From NCBI GenBank assembly GCA_902762385.1, contig CACWNQ010000001.1, forward strand, positions 248,001 through 312,000: DNA of 64,000 nt. Reading direction: 5' to 3'. The translations under genes and the position numbers were made by a program. Below are positions 44,601 through 52,219 of this stretch, piece after piece (the stretch's first letter is position 1; each line of letters begins with the position of its first letter). The notes under the pieces were generated by a model. That model did not search any database. It was given only the letters and a program-made list of their open reading frames with translations, and was not told the origin of the DNA. The DNA comes from an uncultured Bacteroidales bacterium (lineage in GTDB: Bacteria > Bacteroidota > Bacteroidia > Bacteroidales > Muribaculaceae).

Positions 44601-45654
44601 CAAAAAAACTATTAGATAGATTAGAAATTGTTGGATATTCAAACTTTGCACACGTTTTTTTCATCAAACATTCCATGCTTTTAATAGATACAAGGCTCTT
44701 GGGATGACCGATAACGACAAAATAATTGCGTTTTGATTGTTTTAATACTTTTCTTATGAAGTAACTATGCATCCAATTGGGAAACAAACAAAAATCCCAA
44801 GTTTGGTACTCCGTTTTGAAAAAGAAAAAGAGTTTCTTTAAAAAACTGCACATCTTTCCTTCATTGGATGTTTTCGCTGAGAAAGAGGATTTTGCCGATT
44901 TACGATTTTGAAGTATAGATCGTATCCTTGATAATGACAAAAACTTAAGAAATCTAATTATAGGGAAAGAAACATGTAATAGTTCAACAATATCAGTATT
45001 AGTTTGTGATGCTCTTTCTAATCTATCTGCAACATACCAAAATCCAACATCAATAGGTATACCAGAATAGTCATAAACCGATAACGCTCCATCCTCCTTA
45101 GCACCTGGCACAATAGAGGAGTCGAACTTAATGCTTAGTTCTCTCATAATAGTAACAATCTCTTGTGAGGGCTGTACATTGAACCCACCTGCTCTCATGG
45201 CAACACACTCATAATCAGGAAACGATGGTTTGATGATTTTTTCAAGTGTGTACTTGCCATTAGCAATAAGTTGTTTTAGTGTCATCGTGGGAGATTGAAA
45301 TGTGCCAAGACGCCAATTGTTCAAGTCAACACTCCATTTTGTGTCAACCCATTTGGCATCAACCCACTGTGGGTGAATGTGTAACTGGACATCATGACCA
45401 CGAGCAATCAAGTCAAGAACTTGATTTTCCATTGCTTGAACTGGGTTATACTGATAGCCCATGTGATTCCCTCTCTCCCATTCCTGCTTTAGACGCCAAT
45501 ATTCAACAACCTCAAAAAAAACTGTAATTCTTGCACCATAACGTTCTGCCACATCCATGATAACATTGGTTGGATCAACAATGTGATTGAAAACATTGCC
45601 CGAGCCATCACCATAAAGCTCATAGTCTAAAGTGAGTAACAATGAAGGTTTCAT
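44581..45654 (-). CDS. Polysaccharide deacetylase-like protein
   Basis: This 357-residue protein opens with LLLTLDYELYGDGSG, has VQLHIHPQW as the metal-binding site and AMRAGGFNVQPS as the arginine motif, so it is a diverged CE4/NodB-type hydrolase. The C-terminal 130 residues are basic and of unclear function. It overlaps the AAC(3)-like gene by 4 nt and the toroid gene by about 20 nt. Together with the deacetylase at 41,244 it gives the operon two potential deacetylases. Confidence 0.82.
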   Translation of the reverse strand: MKPSLLLTLDYELYGDGSGNVFNHIVDPTNVIMDVAERYGARITVFFEVVEYWRLKQEWERGNHMGYQYNPVQAMENQVLDLIARGHDVQLHIHPQWVDAKWVDTKWSVDLNNWRLGTFQSPTMTLKQLIANGKYTLEKIIKPSFPDYECVAMRAGGFNVQPSQEIVTIMRELSIKFDSSIVPGAKEDGALSVYDYSGIPIDVGFWYVADRLERASQTNTDIVELLHVSFPIIRFLKFLSLSRIRSILQNRKSAKSSFSAKTSNEGKMCSFLKKLFFFFKTEYQTWDFCLFPNWMHSYFIRKVLKQSKRNYFVVIGHPKSLVSIKSMECLMKKTCAKFEYPTISNLSNSFFGEKYRR

Positions 45655-46514
45655 TTAAGGCGAGTATGTCCGTTTTTAAAATGAGATTTACAAGTTTCAA
45701 ACAAGTCATCATTATTAATCACATAAGCATATTTATAACCTACATTAATTCTTTTGTAGGATTTGCAATTAAGCGACTTAACATAATTGCCAGGAGCTTC
45801 ACATTTATTCATTATATCTTCATTATGAACCAATGTTGAAATAATTGATTCTTGGCCTTTATCATCAATAAACTTAAGATTATATTTATCATGCTGATAA
45901 TAATAATCACTAGGTTCAGATAAGATATCTTCAATTGCATGCATCGTAGTGATATTTTTCACACCCAATCCAACCGACTTGCTATGCATCTTCAACAATC
46001 GTCCATAAGGAGAATCCCAATAAAAAGGAGTAGTTGATATTTCATGATCTTTAACAAGTTCATTGGCACCTTCTCCCCAGGCACAAACGGCTTTTGTCGG
46101 GTGTTTGCTCATAACAACACCAGGCATATGGGCAAACACATTAGTTACAATTCCCATACCAGACTTTGTAGACCTCATGTCAAATGCTTTTCCACTTAAT
46201 GCCCATTCTGTAGATTTCACTGGTGGGTAATATGGCATTACAATCAACCCATTAGGTCCTACAATATTCATTAATAATAATACTAGTTCTTTAGGTGAAA
46301 AATCGGCATTAAGATTTCCAAAACTTGAAGCCAAAACAATCTTATCACCAGTATTCAAACCTAGTTTGTTACAAAGACAAAATCTCATTTCATCTATTGT
46401 CATTTTTTTCTTATTATTAAGACATATAAAAATGTGTCGCTTTATGCGTTTAATTCTTCTTCTAGTCTTGGAACTTACTATTTTTTTTAATACTTTCTTT
46501 ATAAGAGCAATCAT
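45651..46514 (-). CDS. AAC(3)-family N-acetyltransferase, likely for sugar modification
   Basis: This 287-residue protein matches the aminoglycoside 3-N-acetyltransferase fold: GDKIVLASSFGNLN, then GPNGLIVMPYYP, the helix GIVTNVFAHMPGVVMSKHPTKAVCAWG with the conserved HP, and TPFYWDSPYGRLLKM. In polysaccharide loci this family acetylates amino sugars such as 4-amino-4-deoxy sugars. There is no reason to call it a resistance gene here. It overlaps the GT4 gene by 4 nt (ATGA). Confidence 0.85.
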   Translation of the reverse strand: MIALIKKVLKKIVSSKTRRRIKRIKRHIFICLNNKKKMTIDEMRFCLCNKLGLNTGDKIVLASSFGNLNADFSPKELVLLLMNIVGPNGLIVMPYYPPVKSTEWALSGKAFDMRSTKSGMGIVTNVFAHMPGVVMSKHPTKAVCAWGEGANELVKDHEISTTPFYWDSPYGRLLKMHSKSVGLGVKNITTMHAIEDILSEPSDYYYQHDKYNLKFIDDKGQESIISTLVHNEDIMNKCEAPGNYVKSLNCKSYKRINVGYKYAYVINNDDLFETCKSHFKNGHTRLK

Positions 46515-47563
46515 AATAAAGAATTATATATAGCGCTCAATTTTAAAGCGACATTTTCAGGATAATAATCAACAACAAGTTCACTATTTCCTTTTCCCAT
46601 TGACAACAATAAATCTTTATCATCAATCAAGCTCTTGATTGATGAATAAATGGCTTTCTTATCTCCGGGTTCAAAAAGAAAACCATTCTTGTCTTCAGTC
46701 ACAAGAGACGGAATCCCACCAACACGAGTGGATATAATAACCATATTATAAGACATTGCTTCAAGAATTGACAAAGGAAGACCTTCGACGTAGGATGGAA
46801 GTATGTAAATATCACACAAGTTCATTAGTTGAATCTTTTTCTTCCCAGTCACCCATCCTTCAAATCTTACAATCTCCTCTAGGCCAAAACCTGTTATCAT
46901 CTTTTTTATAACGTCGATTTCACCATTTCCTCCAACATGAAGTATAATATTTCCAATAAACTCATCTTTGTGTTCAGAAATTACCTCGACAAGGTCATAG
47001 ATGCCTTTTAGTTTTGTAATCAGGCCCAGAAAAAGGATGTGGATCCTGTTATCGTCAACTCCCACATCGCACTCTTCAGGCTTTGTAATGATGTTCTCAA
47101 CTATTTCACATTCAAAACCAACGGAGTTAAAAAAATGTTTCCATTCTTCGCTAAGCACTATTATGCGATCACACTTTTTCAAACATTTTGACACAAAGTC
47201 AGGTTTCTCATAATAATAATCCTTAAATCCTCCACCATGGATATGCAAAACCGTTTTTTTGCTAAACATTTTTGCTAAACACATAAAAATATTGGAGCGG
47301 ACAAAACTTTTGCGTTGTGATGTGTGAATATGTACAATCTTGATATTTTTTTTAAATAACAAAATAAACAAAAACTTAAATAGTCCACGCGTGAAGAGTG
47401 CTAGATTATTCCATTTATTGCTTTTTCTAGAAATAGTGACAAAGTTAAATTCATCAAACACATAATGCTCATAGCAATATAGCACTTGAGCAATTCCTCC
47501 TTTGGGATTTTTGTTACTGCAACCAAGCGACACTACATGTGATGAAATCTCTTTACTTACCAT
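46511..47563 (-). CDS. Glycosyltransferase family 4
   Basis: This 350-residue GT-B enzyme has an N-terminal acceptor domain beginning VSLGCSNKNPKGGIAQVLY, a central VLHIHGGGFKDYY, and the GT4 E-x7-E signature in PSYVEGLPLSILEAMSYN with nearby RVGGIPSLVTEDKNGFLFEPGD. It should use a nucleotide sugar with retention of configuration. Located between AAC(3)-like and EpsG-like genes. Confidence 0.92.
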   Translation of the reverse strand: MVSKEISSHVVSLGCSNKNPKGGIAQVLYCYEHYVFDEFNFVTISRKSNKWNNLALFTRGLFKFLFILLFKKNIKIVHIHTSQRKSFVRSNIFMCLAKMFSKKTVLHIHGGGFKDYYYEKPDFVSKCLKKCDRIIVLSEEWKHFFNSVGFECEIVENIITKPEECDVGVDDNRIHILFLGLITKLKGIYDLVEVISEHKDEFIGNIILHVGGNGEIDVIKKMITGFGLEEIVRFEGWVTGKKKIQLMNLCDIYILPSYVEGLPLSILEAMSYNMVIISTRVGGIPSLVTEDKNGFLFEPGDKKAIYSSIKSLIDDKDLLLSMGKGNSELVVDYYPENVALKLSAIYNSLL

Positions 47564-47588
47564 TTGAAAAAAGCAGAGGAGCTATTCG

Positions 47589-48827
47589 TTAGTCATTATA
47601 CCACTTGCCATGAACTGATGAAATGCCACCAGTCCAATCAATGAAAAAGTTGCCAAATAATAATTCAGGAGAATAAAGGTGCCTTCTCATCTCTACTAAT
47701 GGAGTGAGAATAGCAAAAAGCATAGGCACAGCCGATATCATCATAATTATCAAACTCACACCTTTGAGTTTTTCATAATTCTCGTATGATACCATAAACA
47801 AGAACGTATAGATCAACAATACACACATTTTCAAGAAACGGTCATAAAAAATAAGTTCAGTATAACCAAAATTCACTAAAGTGAATATTGTCAAAGAATA
47901 GAAGAATATTGACATGTTCTTTTTGGTTACTGTGACTTTCCTAGACCAAAATAATAACAATAATATGCCTGAAAAAAACAGTAACACTTCATTGCGATGT
48001 AGATACACCATGTTTCCACTATTTCTAATCTCTGCATTATAACGGAGTAAATCTTCATGAATCCTCTGATCAATTCTTGATAAGCCCATAACTTCGGCAC
48101 CAGGAACATATTTTACAAGCAATGGCACAAAGTCAAAATGGATAAACCTAAATAGCAATGAAATGGTTAATAATATAACTCTAACTCCAACCCATAATTT
48201 TGAGAGAGCCCAATTCGCTATCCATACAAGAGGCAAAGTGATGAGCGAAAAATGAAATAAGACACATAAAAAAGATATTAATAGATATCTCCTTTTTTCG
48301 GTATTTAAATATCTTAAATAGAAACCGGCAAAAAAGAATGCACCAAACCAAAATCTAACACCACCATACCAATAGAACTGCACAGTAAATATGACACATA
48401 ACAACAATATTCCACACATCACCGGCATAAAATTTTTATAATAGTATCTAAATTCCCTGAAGAAATTAATAAAAATAGCTGCGTAAATCAACGCATTTAT
48501 GCCTGCAAATATTATTTTAGAATTTGTAAAACGAGATATTAGATACTTCATTAGAATGTGATAATAATCATGTCCTATACCAAACACAAGTGGATTAGAA
48601 ATAATCTCATTCCAAGACTTACCTGAATAAAACATTCGCATGTTAATATAGTGATTAGTCAAATCATCACCAATATAAAAATGCATTCCGAAATAAAATG
48701 CAAATATAATCATGAAAATTTGCGAAATCCCTTGTTTGTAAAATTTTATAGCCACGACAAAACTTACTATTGGTGACAATAGAATTAAAAGAGATTGTAT
48801 TAAAATATATTTTCCCTTACTGAACAT
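47589..48827 (-). CDS. EpsG-family membrane protein (polymerase candidate 1)
   Basis: This 412-residue integral membrane protein has about ten membrane segments and the EpsG-type N-terminal motif GDDLTNHYINMRMFY, with WYGGVRFWFG in the middle. EpsG/Wzy-like proteins polymerise lipid-linked repeat units in the periplasm. A second EpsG-type gene lies 1 kb upstream, with a GT2 gene between. It overlaps that GT2 by 11 nt. Confidence 0.82.
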   Translation of the reverse strand: MFSKGKYILIQSLLILLSPIVSFVVAIKFYKQGISQIFMIIFAFYFGMHFYIGDDLTNHYINMRMFYSGKSWNEIISNPLVFGIGHDYYHILMKYLISRFTNSKIIFAGINALIYAAIFINFFREFRYYYKNFMPVMCGILLLCVIFTVQFYWYGGVRFWFGAFFFAGFYLRYLNTEKRRYLLISFLCVLFHFSLITLPLVWIANWALSKLWVGVRVILLTISLLFRFIHFDFVPLLVKYVPGAEVMGLSRIDQRIHEDLLRYNAEIRNSGNMVYLHRNEVLLFFSGILLLLFWSRKVTVTKKNMSIFFYSLTIFTLVNFGYTELIFYDRFLKMCVLLIYTFLFMVSYENYEKLKGVSLIIMMISAVPMLFAILTPLVEMRRHLYSPELLFGNFFIDWTGGISSVHGKWYND

Positions 48828-49797
48828 TATATTTTCTTTTATAACGTATCAACCTACGTAAACACTTCACACCAGTCAACAAGTTATTAAGATAGAAGTA
48901 AACTATAAGTTTATAATGTAAAGGTAACCTTTTATGCTCAAAAACAACTTTTGCATTTGACACATTGAAGATATGCATGTTTCGGTGTACATCATCTAAG
49001 TCATTATATAGAAGGTTTCTTCCTAAACGTCCATATCTAAATAACTCAAAAGATTTATTAATATTCACATCGACAATGTTATTATCTAATAAATAATTAT
49101 TAATAATTTTTATCAAATTAACATCGTTAACCATTGGATAACCATTTTTAGATAAACTGTCCTCATTGCTATCATTATAGTAATAAAGCGCATCTTCAAT
49201 GTATGAAATTTTTCCCATATGGAACAACGCTTGAAGCAAAATAGTCATATCATCACCCATATTTATACCTGGCACAGGATAAATATTATTATCCTTCAAA
49301 ATAGAACGTCTCATTAGTTTATTCCAAGCGCCGGCATGAATATATCCCTCCAAAACTTTTGAAACAAATTCCAAGTTGTCCTTTGGCGGCTTAACATTAA
49401 TTTGAACACGTCGATTAGTGTAATTATAGTAATAATTACAAACAACCATGTCAGCATCATGTTCCTCTGCTTTTGTAACCAGTTGTTCAACCATAGTGGG
49501 AGCGATATAATCATCACTATCAACTTGGAGAATATATTTTCCTGTTGCTTCCTTCATGCCATCTCGTCTTGCCGAAGCACAACCCTGATTGAACTCATGA
49601 TAGACAAATCTTACTTTTGCCGCGACACTTGGAAACTCAATGAGAACACGCTTAATTATATCTATACTTCCATCCCTTCCACAATCGTCAACAATTATTA
49701 TCTCAAGATCCTTATAGGTCTGATCTAATACCGATCTTACACATTTCTCGATATATCTCTTGCTACGATAAACAGGAATTATAATTGATACTAACAT
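48817..49797 (-). CDS. Glycosyltransferase family 2
   Basis: This protein of about 326 residues has a GT-A fold with MLVSIIIPVYRSKRYI, IIVDDCGRDGS and the metal-binding QVDSDDY (93-96). The longer reading from 49881 would start within the upstream gene; ATG 49797 lies 4 nt after it. It resembles the GT2 at 37,566, including the GINMGDDMTILLQALF and DALYYYND segments, so the two are likely paralogues acting on different acceptors. Confidence 0.9.
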   Translation of the reverse strand: MLVSIIIPVYRSKRYIEKCVRSVLDQTYKDLEIIIVDDCGRDGSIDIIKRVLIEFPSVAAKVRFVYHEFNQGCASARRDGMKEATGKYILQVDSDDYIAPTMVEQLVTKAEEHDADMVVCNYYYNYTNRRVQINVKPPKDNLEFVSKVLEGYIHAGAWNKLMRRSILKDNNIYPVPGINMGDDMTILLQALFHMGKISYIEDALYYYNDSNEDSLSKNGYPMVNDVNLIKIINNYLLDNNIVDVNINKSFELFRYGRLGRNLLYNDLDDVHRNMHIFNVSNAKVVFEHKRLPLHYKLIVYFYLNNLLTGVKCLRRLIRYKRKYNVQ

Positions 49798-49801
49798 AGC
49801 T

Positions 49802-50995
49802 TTAAATTGTAGGTAATAAGAAAGTGTGATAAATAAATGGGCGCGTGGTATCTGTTGGCCTATATGCACCTTTATAAACATCTACAATAAAATGTGTATA
49901 GAGAAGCAAACTTATCGCAATAGTCAAGCATTTTTTTCGAGGCGATTTTGTGAGATACTCCATAACATAAGCACCCATTATTAAATAAAATATTAAAAAG
50001 TAATCAGTAGGACGGAGAATAAAATGTGTTGTATTCATCAGTAAAAAATAAACACATATGCCGAAAAATGCTAGAACATAAAAATAAGGTAAAAGTTTGT
50101 CACTCTTAAAATACTCATTTATCTCTGGAAATAGCCAAATAAAAGCTAGACTGCCAAAAAACATCGAAATACGACTTGGCCCCCATGTGACCAACCCTTT
50201 CCAACGATTTCCTACATTTGGATCGTTTAAATTACCATAATTGCTATATCCTGTAATATCTAATAACCATTTATTTTCACCATTGCTAATTATTTCATTA
50301 TAATTAAACAATATAGGTAAAAAAGTACCCAATAAGACAAATACAATGAATATTGTCATCATAATCCATTTATTAGGCATCTTGGTGTCAATTTTTAAAA
50401 AAGAAATCAGAAAAAAAGGTAGCACCAAGAGGACAGACTTATGTATAAATGCAGCAACAACTACTATTAAGGCGTAAGGAATAAATTTGCGGTCTTTTAT
50501 CAAAGGTATTAGAACAACAAACATGCACACCACCACGCTTTGTCTTACTGAATTCATCCATCCCAAAAAGTAGGAGCCACACATGATCCCCAACCCTATC
50601 CAACATAGGAGATGCTTATGGTTACGAAGGCCGTAATAAAGAAATCCTATCTGCAGTAGAGCCCAAAAGGCAAAATAAAAGAAATAATGAATATTACACC
50701 AAGCAAAAAGACGAGAAATACACTCAAATCCATATTCAAAATTATGGCGACTGAAATTCCCTGTCTTCTGCAAAAGCACATATTGTTCCAAGTACATAGC
50801 GTGATCATAACCAGTGTGATAACGAGCACCAGCAACTGCAGCAAAAAGTATAAGAGATAATAGTATCTCCCAACTATAATATGGCAATTGTTTACCACCT
50901 TGAAGCATTACTCGTTGCTCACGACTATTGACATGCCAACCCAAGATGAACAGGATGACACCAGTCAAGCTATATACAATCAGGCTTAGTAACAT
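49802..50995 (-). CDS. EpsG-family membrane protein (polymerase candidate 2)
   Basis: This 397-residue protein has about ten membrane segments and the family pattern GARYHTGYDHAMYLEQYVLL, with the middle FLGWMNSVRQSVVVCMFVVL typical of EpsG. It starts directly after the UDP-ManNAc dehydrogenase stop. The presence of two EpsG-type proteins in one operon is unusual; one may be the polymerase and the other an accessory or a remnant of another locus. Confidence 0.85.
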   Translation of the reverse strand: MLLSLIVYSLTGVILFILGWHVNSREQRVMLQGGKQLPYYSWEILLSLILFAAVAGARYHTGYDHAMYLEQYVLLQKTGNFSRHNFEYGFECISRLFAWCNIHYFFYFAFWALLQIGFLYYGLRNHKHLLCWIGLGIMCGSYFLGWMNSVRQSVVVCMFVVLIPLIKDRKFIPYALIVVVAAFIHKSVLLVLPFFLISFLKIDTKMPNKWIMMTIFIVFVLLGTFLPILFNYNEIISNGENKWLLDITGYSNYGNLNDPNVGNRWKGLVTWGPSRISMFFGSLAFIWLFPEINEYFKSDKLLPYFYVLAFFGICVYFLLMNTTHFILRPTDYFLIFYLIMGAYVMEYLTKSPRKKCLTIAISLLLYTHFIVDVYKGAYRPTDTTRPFIYHTFLLPTI

Positions 50996-52201
50996 CTACT
51001 TCTTGAAGATGCCACAGAAGTCAAGATAAACCTTATCGTCACGCCACTCAAGTTTCATAAACTCTTTGTGAGCTGTAAGGAATACAACTAAATCTGCTCT
51101 TTGATAAGCCTCCTGATAAGGAGTCAATTTGAAAACGTTATGTTCCTTGATATTTGGTTCTACAACAAGAATGTCAGCATTATTCTTACTTTGAAGTACT
51201 TCTGTTGTAATACGCTTTGAGGGAGATTCCCTAAGATCATCAATGTTGGGTTTAAATGCCAATCCCATCATTGCGACAACGGGTTTGCGGCTATACTTGA
51301 GTTCAAACTCAAGCATAGCATTCTTAACTCTCTCGGCACACCATTGAGCCTTATAATTATTTATTTCTCTTGCTGTAGCTATAATTTTTGCTTCATTTGG
51401 GTATGCAGCTGTGATAAAATATGGGTCAACAGCGATACAATGACCTCCTACACCACATCCCGGTTGAAGTATGTTCACTCGAGGATGCTTATTAGCTAGT
51501 TCTATCAAATCCCAAACATTAATATCTGCTTGCTCACAAATCATCGACAACTCATTTGCAAAAGCAATTTGAACATCACGACTTGAATTCTCTGTAAGTT
51601 TGCAAAGTTCAGCTGTACGTGCATTAGTGGGATGCAACTCTCCCTTAACGAACTGCGAATAGAACTTGATGGCATGTTCTGTAGACTCTTCATTTATGCC
51701 ACCTATTACTCGATCATTATTGACCAGTTCAAATATCACATTACCAGGAAGAACCCTTTCAGGACAATATGCAATGTGTATAGCATTTTTCAAATCGGGA
51801 CGCTCAGTATATATCAGTTTGGTTATCTGCTCTGTTGTTCCCACAGGAGAAGTTGATTCAATGACAAAAAGATTGCCAGGTCTAAGAAGTGGCAACACCA
51901 TACGTGTCGCATTCTCTACATAAGAGATGTCGGGTTGATGGTCTCCTTTGAAAGGAGTAGGTACCACTATAAAAAATGCGTCACTTTCAACAGGATGAGA
52001 TGTCGCTCTAAAGAGACCTGCTTTAAGAACATCTTTAAGATAATCTTCCAACTTGGGCTCAACAATATGAAGTAGTCCTGCATTTGTTTGATTTACAACC
52101 TTCTCATTAATGTCAACACCAGTGACATCAATTCCACTCTTTGCTGCAATTATTGCTGTAGGCAAGCCAATATAGCCTAAGCCCATAAAACAAACTTTCA
52201 T
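50996..52201 (-). CDS. UDP-N-acetyl-D-mannosamine dehydrogenase-type nucleotide sugar dehydrogenase
   Basis: This 401-residue enzyme has the NAD-binding GLGYIGLPTA (7-16), the central helix with KLTENSSRDVQIAFANEL, and the catalytic Cys C255 in CGVGGHCIAVDPYF. The sequence is closest to the WecC type, which oxidises UDP-ManNAc to UDP-ManNAcA. A UDP-GlcNAc 2-epimerase to supply its substrate is not in the window. It pairs logically with the WecG-like transferase at 42,698. Confidence 0.9.
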   Translation of the reverse strand: MKVCFMGLGYIGLPTAIIAAKSGIDVTGVDINEKVVNQTNAGLLHIVEPKLEDYLKDVLKAGLFRATSHPVESDAFFIVVPTPFKGDHQPDISYVENATRMVLPLLRPGNLFVIESTSPVGTTEQITKLIYTERPDLKNAIHIAYCPERVLPGNVIFELVNNDRVIGGINEESTEHAIKFYSQFVKGELHPTNARTAELCKLTENSSRDVQIAFANELSMICEQADINVWDLIELANKHPRVNILQPGCGVGGHCIAVDPYFITAAYPNEAKIIATAREINNYKAQWCAERVKNAMLEFELKYSRKPVVAMMGLAFKPNIDDLRESPSKRITTEVLQSKNNADILVVEPNIKEHNVFKLTPYQEAYQRADLVVFLTAHKEFMKLEWRDDKVYLDFCGIFKK

Positions 52202-52219
52202 TAGTGCTTATATCAATTT

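Noticed and set aside
45651..46514. Aminoglycoside resistance gene
   Set aside because: The AAC(3) fold is frequent in polysaccharide loci, and the gene is overlapped by glycan-synthesis genes; sugar acetylation is more likely.
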